Source: an uncultured Rhizobiaceae group bacterium (GTDB lineage Bacteria > Pseudomonadota > Alphaproteobacteria > Rhizobiales > Rhizobiaceae). Taken from it: 10,099 nt of DNA. The stretch is taken from positions 1 through 10,099 of the forward strand of contig CALFBU010000265.1 of NCBI GenBank assembly GCA_937951455.1. Reading direction: 5' to 3'. Made by a program: the position numbers and the translations under genes. Of the stretch, positions 1 through 6,257 are shown one piece after another. Numbering within the stretch: the stretch's first letter is position 1; each line of letters opens with the position of its first letter. The notes beneath the pieces are model-generated. The model saw only the letters and a program-made list of their open reading frames with translations, searched no databases and had not been told where the DNA came from.

Positions 1-2
1 CG

Positions 3-71
3 GTAGGGCTTGATATCTTGAACCCGGCCATAAAGCTTCCCGGCTTCGGGCGCATCGGGCTTGGTTCCTGA
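3..71 (+). CDS. Possible 3' end of an unidentified gene (partial)
   Basis: One forward frame is open from the window edge to a TGA at 69-71 and gives a 22-residue tail ending in LPGFGRIGLGS. The stretch is clearly richer in G and C than the AT-rich spacer after it, which fits coding DNA ending here. The other two forward frames stop within the first 13 bases. I do not recognise the family. A leftward gene starting at the ATG on the minus strand (53-55) and running off the left edge is an alternative; it has only a poor ribosome site. Both readings rest on too few bases to settle. Confidence 0.3.
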   Translation, partial: VGLDILNPAIKLPGFGRIGLGS

Positions 72-99
72 ACTTTGAGTAAATAGCTCTTTTGTTAGG

Positions 100-111
100 G
101 GTTTATAAACC
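100..111. repeat. 12-bp perfect palindrome in spacer
   Basis: GGTTTATAAACC is its own reverse complement. It lies 29 bases after the stop of the left-edge frame and 122 bases before the EAL gene start. It has no loop and no T-run directly after it, so it does not look like an intrinsic terminator. It could be a site for a dimeric regulator, or chance in AT-rich DNA. Confidence 0.3.
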
Positions 112-156
112 AAGAAGTCGCTTTTTCATGGGATAAACCGCCATATGCAACCTGTG

Positions 157-171
157 TTAAGTCAATTTTAG
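157..171 (+). promoter_or_regulatory. CtrA-like box upstream of the EAL gene
   Basis: The sequence reads TTAA, seven bases, then TTAG. This matches 7 of 8 specified bases of the alphaproteobacterial CtrA consensus TTAA-N7-TTAA. It lies 62 bases before the ATG at 234, a reasonable place for a promoter-proximal activator or repressor. CtrA often controls cell-cycle, motility and c-di-GMP genes, so the context fits. The spacer is AT-rich, so a chance match is quite possible. Confidence 0.25.
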
Positions 172-181
172 TTTGATTGCA

Positions 182-207
182 TTCTGAATAATTAAACTTA
201 TTCATAA
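182..207. repeat. Inverted repeat just upstream of the EAL gene
   Basis: The arms 182-191 and 198-207 pair in nine of ten positions; the only mismatch is 184 with 205. The inner seven pairs (TGAATAA with TTATTCA) are perfect, around a six-base loop. The repeat ends 26 bases before the start codon, so it could be an operator overlapping the promoter or a hairpin in the 5' leader. No clear -35/-10 pair could be set around it. Confidence 0.4.
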
Positions 208-220
208 AATGGTTTAGTGC

Positions 221-224
221 AGGG
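221..224 (+). promoter_or_regulatory. Ribosome binding site for the EAL gene
   Basis: AGGG ends nine bases before the ATG at 234. It supports that start over the next in-frame ATG at 294, which would remove most of the first membrane segment. Confidence 0.5.
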
Positions 225-233
225 CTGTCTACA

Positions 234-1823
234 ATGTTTATCAATGCAATCCGAAGCAGGAAAACAATTGAAATATTGAGTATTGCCGGCATTATGGCTT
301 TCTTCTTCTGTATGGATAGAAGTTTCGGAATTCTAAATTGGGTAACAACGGAACTTACAGCTCGTTATCCAGGGCTTAGTCAATATACCCTCAACCTTTC
401 GGGGGTTGGGTTCATCGGTTTAACGGCCTACAGTGTCGTGCTTCGAATGAAAGGCCGCCAGGAAAGCATTGCAAGACAAACGCTTGAAAAATTTCTCAAA
501 CAGCAAGATTTTCTAGATAAAAATACAGGTCTGTCTAATCGCCTAGGCTTTAAGTTGATGTTGGGCGAGATGCGAAATAATGAAGTGATGAGCCAAAAGT
601 CTGTAATTGCTTTCGAAATTCGTAATCTGGATACCATCGCAAGCGTACATGGTGCTTTGACAGCTAATAAAATAGAGAGCCTTTATGGTAATCAAATACG
701 CTCGCTATCGCGCGATAATGACTTTGCGGCTCGCGCGGAAAATGGTCGCTTTTATCTTTTGATTAATTCTCAATCGGTTGATGAAATTGAACAAAGAGTA
801 GATGAGGTTATCAATTCAATTAAGCAATATTCGTCCAATGGTATTGAAATTGATAATCTTACGATGAGCATCCATTTGAACCTTGGTGTACTTTCCTTGA
901 ATTCTGGCAAGTTTACGCAAGAATGGGATGAAGAGGACATCGTTCAAAGACTGGACTATATGCTTTATTGCTCTCGCAATAAAAGTCATGAATTCGTCGA
1001 AACCTATGACGAGACCATGGAGAATTCCTTGCGTCAGCGTGCGATCGTGGAAAGTGAACTTTTGGACGCACTTCATGCAGGCCAGATTGTACCATACTTT
1101 CAACCTTGCATTGACATGAAGACAAACCGTGTGTCGGGGCTGGAAATTCTTGCGCGTTGGGAACATCCCACCGAAGGATTTATCAGGCCAGACGTATTTG
1201 TTCATATTGCAGAAGAAGTTGGTGCGATGCGTGAGCTTACGCTTACGATGTTACGCCGCGCTTGCGAAGCTGCTGTTAACTGGCCTGATCACATCAAGCT
1301 TGCCTTTAACGTTTCGCCAAATGAATTGCGAAGTGAAGCAACCACGGACGGGTTTTTTGAAGTTTTGAAAGAAACAGGAATTTCCTCAGATCGTATTGAG
1401 GTTGAAATTACAGAAAATGCCTTCATTGAAGAAGTGGGTGAGATTACTGAAGCGGTTGCGAGGCTTAAAAAGCGTGGCGTTCAAATCTCAATTGATGATT
1501 TTGGAACCGGTTTTTCAAACCTTACTCATTTGAAGATGTTGCCGTTTGACAAAATCAAAATCGACCAGTCTTTCATTCGCGACATGGCATCAAACCCGGA
1601 AAGCGTAGCGATTGTGAAAAATGTGATAGCGCTTGGCAAAAGTCTTGGACTTCCAACGGTGGCAGAAGGTATCGAGCTTGACGGCAATAGAGACATGCTT
1701 CAAGAGCTTGGTTGCTCCATCGGGCAGGGTTATTTGTATGCTAAGGCTCTGAGAGCTGAAGACGTTATGCCCTTTATCGAAAGTTATCATGCAGAGGTTA
1801 TCTATCTCGACAAGGTAGCCTAA
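234..1823 (+). CDS. Membrane-bound c-di-GMP phosphodiesterase (degenerate GGDEF plus EAL)
   Basis: The 529-residue protein is predicted to hydrolyse cyclic di-GMP to pGpG at the inner face of the cytoplasmic membrane. Two hydrophobic segments (about 11-28 and 52-70) flank a short loop that is probably periplasmic. A GGDEF-like domain (about 93-255) keeps the opening TGLSNR motif (98-103), but the signature position reads ENGRF (169-173) instead of GGDEF, so cyclase activity is unlikely. The EAL domain (about 272-520) reads EIL at 304-306 and keeps the expected catalytic and metal residues: E304, N359, E391, D421-D422 in DDFGTG, K442, E478 and Q498 in GQGY. I infer an active phosphodiesterase with the GGDEF remnant as a regulatory or GTP-sensing domain. 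The family is certain; no specific orthologue name can be given. The gene is probably monocistronic and converges on the aminotransferase gene. Confidence 0.93.
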   Translation: MFINAIRSRKTIEILSIAGIMAFFFCMDRSFGILNWVTTELTARYPGLSQYTLNLSGVGFIGLTAYSVVLRMKGRQESIARQTLEKFLKQQDFLDKNTGLSNRLGFKLMLGEMRNNEVMSQKSVIAFEIRNLDTIASVHGALTANKIESLYGNQIRSLSRDNDFAARAENGRFYLLINSQSVDEIEQRVDEVINSIKQYSSNGIEIDNLTMSIHLNLGVLSLNSGKFTQEWDEEDIVQRLDYMLYCSRNKSHEFVETYDETMENSLRQRAIVESELLDALHAGQIVPYFQPCIDMKTNRVSGLEILARWEHPTEGFIRPDVFVHIAEEVGAMRELTLTMLRRACEAAVNWPDHIKLAFNVSPNELRSEATTDGFFEVLKETGISSDRIEVEITENAFIEEVGEITEAVARLKKRGVQISIDDFGTGFSNLTHLKMLPFDKIKIDQSFIRDMASNPESVAIVKNVIALGKSLGLPTVAEGIELDGNRDMLQELGCSIGQGYLYAKALRAEDVMPFIESYHAEVIYLDKVA

Positions 1824-1831
1824 AACCCATC

Positions 1832-3022
1832 CTAATCATGGTGTGCTAATATCTCAGCTGCTGCAGATAGCGCCCCTTCGTTATGAGGTATCTTGAGGGC
1901 TTTCATTGCGGTTTCAATCGTAGCCAGCGCGCCTAAGACCATAGGCGGATTTAGATGACCCATATGACCGATGCGCAAGTGTGAGTCATAAGCTTCACCT
2001 TCAAACCCAAGTGCAATGCCCAAGGTTAATCCAGCCTTTTGTTCGCACCACTCTCGTATTCTTGTTGCGTCATCGGACGCTGTGGCGAGTGTTGTCACTG
2101 CGGTTGAACGTTTCGACTTATCTGTAATGTTTAATTTCAAATCACCATCCTTGCCCCAATGTTCTATTGCTGACCAGATTGAACTTGCAAAGGTTGCGTG
2201 CCGTTTCCAACAAGCTTCAATCGTTTCTTCATGCACAAGAATATCTAGTGCTTCACGCAAGCCATAAAGATGATGCGTAGGGGATGTGCCGTCAAACTTT
2301 CTATAGAACATGTCTGTTTTCGTTCTAAGATCCCAATCCCAATATTCACCAGGCTGAACGCGCTTTCTTGCATCCGAAGCTTTGTCATTGAAATAGACAA
2401 AGGCAATGCCAGCGGGGGTCATCAGGCCTTTTTGACATGCGGCGATGGTGACGTCTGCGCCCCATTCATCCATTTTATATTCATCACAGCCTAAAGATGC
2501 GATGCAATCGACCATGAATAGCGCATCATGGTTTGCCTGGTCGATTACTTTTCTTAAAGCTGGGATGTCATTTTTAACCGAGGAGGCTGTATCGGTCTGT
2601 ACTGCCAGCACTGCTTTTATTTCATTTTCGCTATCTTGTTCAAGCGCTTCAAGAAGTGCGTTCGGATCTGCAGCTTCTTGCATGCCAAATTCAATGATTT
2701 GTGTCTTGATACCATGACTGCGTGCCATCTCACCCCAGGTAATTGGAAACTTGCCTGTGCCCAGAATAAGAACCTTGTCGCCAGCTTTTAAGGTGTTTCT
2801 CAAGCCGGCTTCCCATGCGCCATGACCGTTTGCGATGTAAATCGCGACCTCATGCTTGGTTTGGGCAACTGTTTTCAGATCTGGGTAAATCGTGTCCACC
2901 ATATCGACCAAGGCGCCTTCATAGATGTTTGGCGACGGGCGGTGCATGGCGTTTAAAACACGATCAGGAATGATTGATGGGCCAGGGATGGAAACCTGAG
3001 GGCGTCCGTAATTGAGTGACAT
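1832..3022 (-). CDS. Alanine/serine-glyoxylate aminotransferase, class V PLP enzyme
   Basis: This 396-residue cytosolic enzyme belongs to the fold-type I, class V aminotransferases (AGT/SgaA group) and has the usual family length. It would move an amino group from serine or alanine to glyoxylate, making glycine, or use pyruvate as acceptor. Visible features: an HRPSP segment near residues 27-31 (family form HRSPEF), a cofactor-binding NGHGAWEA segment (65-72), aspartate D172 in VDCIASLG, the Schiff-base lysine K198 in CQKGLM, a GTSPTHHLYGLREAL-like segment (245-259), and R350 in LRIGHMG for the substrate carboxylate. The start follows GAGG by nine bases. It is the second gene of a leftward operon, five bases after the ClC gene, so coupled translation is likely. 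The true amino donor cannot be read from sequence; serine-pyruvate or a related class V activity remains possible. Confidence 0.9.
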   Translation of the reverse strand: MSLNYGRPQVSIPGPSIIPDRVLNAMHRPSPNIYEGALVDMVDTIYPDLKTVAQTKHEVAIYIANGHGAWEAGLRNTLKAGDKVLILGTGKFPITWGEMARSHGIKTQIIEFGMQEAADPNALLEALEQDSENEIKAVLAVQTDTASSVKNDIPALRKVIDQANHDALFMVDCIASLGCDEYKMDEWGADVTIAACQKGLMTPAGIAFVYFNDKASDARKRVQPGEYWDWDLRTKTDMFYRKFDGTSPTHHLYGLREALDILVHEETIEACWKRHATFASSIWSAIEHWGKDGDLKLNITDKSKRSTAVTTLATASDDATRIREWCEQKAGLTLGIALGFEGEAYDSHLRIGHMGHLNPPMVLGALATIETAMKALKIPHNEGALSAAAEILAHHD

Positions 3023-3027
3023 TATAT

Positions 3028-4671
3028 TTAGCCTCTGTGTTCTTCTTCACTGGTAGCAACTAACGCTTTGTTGAAATGAGACAAGGCCTTCACCTGTGTT
3101 GCGTGACCGATGATGATGTTGTCGCGTTTGCCATCTACCACAGGCAAGTCGGGTAGGCCATTGTCATCAAACATTCGCAAGGCTATTTCCAGACTATCTG
3201 TCTCTTGTAAAAATACCGGTTCTTCATCATCCTGTTTGGATAAGTATACTGGCTCGGCATCTTGTTCCAACGGGGTCATGAAGTCTTTCACCTTGTTTGA
3301 ACGCATGACGTATTTATGGGGCCCGTCTCGGAAGAAAAGACCTCGCATCTCCAATTGCCATTCAAAGAGCGAATGGCCGTGAATTGCCTGATTGATTCCG
3401 GTCGCGATGGAAACCGCTAGCAAAAGCGCGATACTTAAGGTGTAACCACCGGTCAGCTCAAAGACAATCATTGTGGTTGAAAAGGGTGCGCCGAGCACTG
3501 CTGCAGCGACTGCTCCCATTCCAAGGATTGCGTATAAGCCTTGGCTTGATGCCAGTTCCGGAAATGCATTCGATGCCATCAAGCCAAATGCGCCGCCGGC
3601 CATTGCGCCAAGATAAAGCGCAGGGGCAACAACCCCGCCGCCAAAGCGCGATGCAAGCGTAATCGCTGTCGCGGCTGTTTTAGCCACAAGCAAACCCAGT
3701 AAAAGTTGTAATCCGATTTGGTTTTTGAGCGCCATATCGGTCGCTTCATAGCCAACGCCCAGCACTTCGGGAAAGAAGATTGCAATGCTACCGACCAAAA
3801 AGCCGCCGATGACAGGTCTCCAGAACAATGGGATATCAATGTTTCGTGCAATATAATCCGTACTGACCAGAGCAAACTGAAAGATGACGGATACAAGCGC
3901 GCAAACCAGTCCCAGAATGGCAAAAGCAGGAAACTCCCAATAAGAAGTGATTTGGTAGTCTGGAATTTCAAAGGCAGCGATATCGCCGAACCATAGTCTG
4001 GAAAAGATTGTACCGCTGACCGCTGCAATCACAATGGGCACAAAGGATCGTCTCGAATAATGTCCCAATACAATTTCGTGCGCAAACAAGACGCCTGCTA
4101 TCGGCGCGTTAAACGATGCAGAAACGGCAGCAGCCGCACCACTGGCCAATAATGTGTTTTTTGAGCCGTGAGGCACTTTGAAAATATCTATGAACCAAGT
4201 GGCTATGCCTGCCGCCAAGTGCACCATGGGACCTTCACGGCCAGAACTTGCCCCTGAGCCGAGCGATATGGCTGTTGTTCCTGCCGAAAGGAGTGCTGAT
4301 TTAAGATCGATATCACGCCCATCAATGGCACGCGCCTCCATAACATCTGGTATGCCGCCTGTACGTCTTAAGGGAAGGTAGTTTGTTAATATCCAGCCAA
4401 CGATTGCGCCGCCGACCATTGGGGCTAATAAAATTACGTACCAAGGAGTGTTTTGAGCAGCCGTTACGACATTTTCTGTTCGGTCAAATAGCCAGATCCA
4501 CTGCACCAACCCAATCAGTTCACGAAATATAATCGCTGCAATTGAGACAATGCCTCCGATAATCAGGGCAACCAGCCACACAGAAAGTTGCCTATCCGCG
4601 TTAAACGCAGATAGGTTGGGCTCTATCCATTTATAGATAAGCGATGGAAGGTTTTTAAGTATTTCCGGCAT
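3028..4671 (-). CDS. ClC-family chloride channel/exchanger with short C-terminal CBS region
   Basis: The 547-residue inner-membrane protein has the ClC core of many hydrophobic helices (about 25-430) followed by a soluble tail. Positions are from the ATG at 4671. The pore motifs are GGIP (105-108), GREGP (144-148) with gating glutamate E146, FAHEI (196-200) and GGGVVAP (344-350). Against E. coli ClcA, E146 is kept, the internal proton glutamate (E203) aligns with I200, the central serine (S107) with G105, and the central tyrosine (Y445) with F436. Whether it acts as a channel or an exchanger, and for which anion, is therefore open. The tail (about 455-547) has one recognisable CBS motif (about 486-538) after a shortened first one. 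An in-frame TTG at 4782 would add 37 residues, but it lacks a ribosome site and the extra residues look unlike a ClC N-terminus. The chosen ATG follows GGGGA closely, at two bases, so its ribosome site is also not ideal. First gene of a leftward operon. Confidence 0.9.
   Translation of the reverse strand: MPEILKNLPSLIYKWIEPNLSAFNADRQLSVWLVALIIGGIVSIAAIIFRELIGLVQWIWLFDRTENVVTAAQNTPWYVILLAPMVGGAIVGWILTNYLPLRRTGGIPDVMEARAIDGRDIDLKSALLSAGTTAISLGSGASSGREGPMVHLAAGIATWFIDIFKVPHGSKNTLLASGAAAAVSASFNAPIAGVLFAHEIVLGHYSRRSFVPIVIAAVSGTIFSRLWFGDIAAFEIPDYQITSYWEFPAFAILGLVCALVSVIFQFALVSTDYIARNIDIPLFWRPVIGGFLVGSIAIFFPEVLGVGYEATDMALKNQIGLQLLLGLLVAKTAATAITLASRFGGGVVAPALYLGAMAGGAFGLMASNAFPELASSQGLYAILGMGAVAAAVLGAPFSTTMIVFELTGGYTLSIALLLAVSIATGINQAIHGHSLFEWQLEMRGLFFRDGPHKYVMRSNKVKDFMTPLEQDAEPVYLSKQDDEEPVFLQETDSLEIALRMFDDNGLPDLPVVDGKRDNIIIGHATQVKALSHFNKALVATSEEEHRG
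3032..3035 (-). promoter_or_regulatory. Ribosome binding site of the aminotransferase, inside the ClC gene end
   Basis: On the minus strand GAGG stands nine bases before the ATG at 3022 and lies just before the ClC stop codon (3028-3030). The overlap suggests that ribosomes finishing the ClC gene restart on the aminotransferase. Confidence 0.55.
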
Positions 4672-4702
4672 GTTCCCCGACCGGTTTGTTTTCTCAAGCT
4701 TT

Positions 4703-4759
4703 TCACAAGCATTGAGTCGACGCAAGGGCAGTATAATTTTCTTTGATTGGTGTTTGCAT
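4703..4759 (-). CDS. Possible 18-codon leader ORF before the ClC gene
   Basis: On the minus strand an ATG at 4757-4759 follows GAGGTGAC and opens 18 codons ending in TGA at 4703-4705. It lies in the spacer ahead of the preferred ClC start and is out of frame with it. The GAGG element is only four bases from the ATG, a little close. If the leftward promoter is the TATACT at 4730-4735, this ORF would begin upstream of the transcript, which argues against it. No family is recognisable. Confidence 0.12.
   Translation of the reverse strand: MQTPIKENYTALASTQCL
4712..4737 (+). promoter_or_regulatory. Possible promoter for the oxidase-AsmA operon
   Basis: A perfect TATAAT lies at 4732-4737, with TTGAGT at 4712-4717 as the nearest -35-like hexamer. 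The 14-base gap is shorter than the usual 16-18, so the -35 assignment is weak. Transcription would begin near 4744, giving a leader of about 70 bases to the GTG at 4815. Confidence 0.35.
4730..4735 (-). promoter_or_regulatory. Possible -10 element for the leftward ClC-aminotransferase operon
   Basis: On the minus strand these bases read TATACT, five of six matches to TATAAT. Transcription would begin near 4723 and leave a leader of about 50 bases before the ATG at 4671, which agrees with that start choice. No good -35 box is seen at 16-18 bases upstream. The element overlaps the rightward TATAAT. Confidence 0.3.
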
Positions 4760-4799
4760 GTCACCTCAGGGTTCTTTATCAAGGTAATGAAAATTCGAT

Positions 4800-4806
4800 G
4801 GGGAGA
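4800..4806 (+). promoter_or_regulatory. Strong ribosome binding site for the FAD oxidase
   Basis: GGGGAGA ends eight bases before the GTG at 4815. This decides for the GTG over the in-frame ATG eight codons later. Confidence 0.6.
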
Positions 4807-4814
4807 TAACTACA

Positions 4815-6230
4815 GTGGCACTGCAAGACCTGGAAACCATGAGTCGTAATGAAAATGGTATTGAAACTGCCATCGGTGTTTTAAAACAACGTTTTGGTGA
4901 GCGACTGAAAACATCAAAATCGCTTCTTGAGCAACATGCTCATACGATGACTTATATTCCTTCGCAGCTTCCAGATGCGGTTGTATTTGCAGAATCTACG
5001 GAAGAGGTTCAGCACGTTGTGCGTGTTTGTGCAGATTATAAAGTGCCGATTATCCCTTTTGGTACGGGCACTTCACTAGAGGGTGGTGTCAATGCACCTG
5101 CGGGCGGTATTTCCATTGATCTCAACAGTATGAACCAAATCATTAAGGTAAATGCCGAAGATTTGGATTGTGTCGTACAACCGGGTGTTACGCGTGAAGC
5201 GTTGAATGACCATTTACGCGATACCGGTTTGTTTTTCCCGATTGATCCAGGGGCAAATGCATCTTTGGGCGGCATGGCTGCGACACGTGCTTCAGGAACG
5301 AATGCGGTGCGTTACGGGACAATGCGGGAAAATGTTATTAGCATGAAGGTTGTCATGCCTAATGGAGATGTTGTTAAAACTGCTGCCAGAACGCGTAAGT
5401 CTTCTGCAGGTTATGATCTTACCAAGCTTTTGATTGGTTCTGAAGGAACACTTGGGATTATAACAGAACTCACAATTAGGCTGCATGGTGTACCTGAGCG
5501 TATTTCAGCTGGTATTTGTCAATTTGAAACGGTTGAGGGTGCATGTAATGCAACAATTATGGCGATGCAAATGGGCTTGCCAATGGCACGTATTGAATTG
5601 CTTGATGCCTTGCAAGTTGAGATGATCAATAAATATTCGGGATTAGACTATAGGTGCATGCCTACGCTATTTCTTGAGTTTCATGGAACGTCAGATGGTG
5701 TGAACGAGCAAGTTGAGCTTTTCTCTGAAATTGCAGAAACTGTTGGTGGTGGTGTCATTTTGTGGGAAAAAACCACGGAAGCTCGCAACAAGCTTTGGAA
5801 AGCGCGCCATGATGCTTATTATGCAATGCTTGCGTGGCGCACCGGGTGTGAGGGGATTGCGACGGATGCGTGTGTGCCAATTTCCAGACTTGCGGAATGC
5901 GTGGCGGAGACGCAAAAAGATGCGGAAAGTTTAAATCTTGTAGCGCCTGTTATTGGCCACGTTGGGGATGGTAATTTTCACATCACACCTTTGGTGATGA
6001 TGGATGATAAAGACGAAGTTGCGCGTGCGGAAGAATTTATTGAGCGTCTTAACATGCGCGCGATTGCCATGGAGGGTACATGTACTGGTGAACATGGCAT
6101 CGGGCAGGGCAAGCGAAGGTTCTTGCGCATTGAACATGGAACAGGGGCTGACATAATGGCGTCAATAAAAAAGGCTATTGATCCAGATAACATTATGAAC
6201 CCTGGCAAGGTCGTGGGTTATCAAGAGTAA
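4815..6230 (+). CDS. FAD-linked D-2-hydroxyacid dehydrogenase (D-lactate/glycolate oxidase GlcD-like)
   Basis: The 471-residue flavoprotein oxidises a D-2-hydroxyacid such as D-lactate or glycolate to the 2-oxo acid, usually passing electrons to the respiratory chain rather than to NAD. The PCMH-type FAD-binding domain spans about residues 50-228: PFGTGTSLEGG (81-91), the long PGANASLGGMAATRASGTNA segment starting at 145, and GSEGTLGIITE (208-218). The C-terminal substrate domain has H382 and H389 in HVGDGNFH and E426-H427 in GEHGIG; in LDHD and D-2-hydroxyglutarate dehydrogenases these are metal ligands and the catalytic base. The overall pattern is closest to the cytochrome-linked D-lactate dehydrogenase (LDHD/Dld) group; GlcD of glycolate oxidase is a close relative, but no GlcE or GlcF is adjacent. 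Start is a GTG with a strong ribosome site. It leads a two-gene rightward operon and diverges from the ClC-aminotransferase operon. Confidence 0.9.
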   Translation: MALQDLETMSRNENGIETAIGVLKQRFGERLKTSKSLLEQHAHTMTYIPSQLPDAVVFAESTEEVQHVVRVCADYKVPIIPFGTGTSLEGGVNAPAGGISIDLNSMNQIIKVNAEDLDCVVQPGVTREALNDHLRDTGLFFPIDPGANASLGGMAATRASGTNAVRYGTMRENVISMKVVMPNGDVVKTAARTRKSSAGYDLTKLLIGSEGTLGIITELTIRLHGVPERISAGICQFETVEGACNATIMAMQMGLPMARIELLDALQVEMINKYSGLDYRCMPTLFLEFHGTSDGVNEQVELFSEIAETVGGGVILWEKTTEARNKLWKARHDAYYAMLAWRTGCEGIATDACVPISRLAECVAETQKDAESLNLVAPVIGHVGDGNFHITPLVMMDDKDEVARAEEFIERLNMRAIAMEGTCTGEHGIGQGKRRFLRIEHGTGADIMASIKKAIDPDNIMNPGKVVGYQE

Positions 6231-6257
6231 AGTTACGCGTTAGGACAGCCACTACAA

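Noticed and set aside
39..50. Short GC hairpin CCCG-GCTT-CGGG near the left edge
   Set aside because: It lies inside the probable coding tail and no T-run follows, so it does not look like a terminator.
816..1205. 129-codon open frame on the minus strand opposite the EAL gene
   Set aside because: It lies fully antisense to a well-supported gene, has no recognisable domain and shows no ribosome site of note.
3579..4028. 149-codon open frame on the minus strand inside the ClC gene
   Set aside because: It is a shifted frame within a strongly conserved membrane core; the ClC frame explains the sequence.
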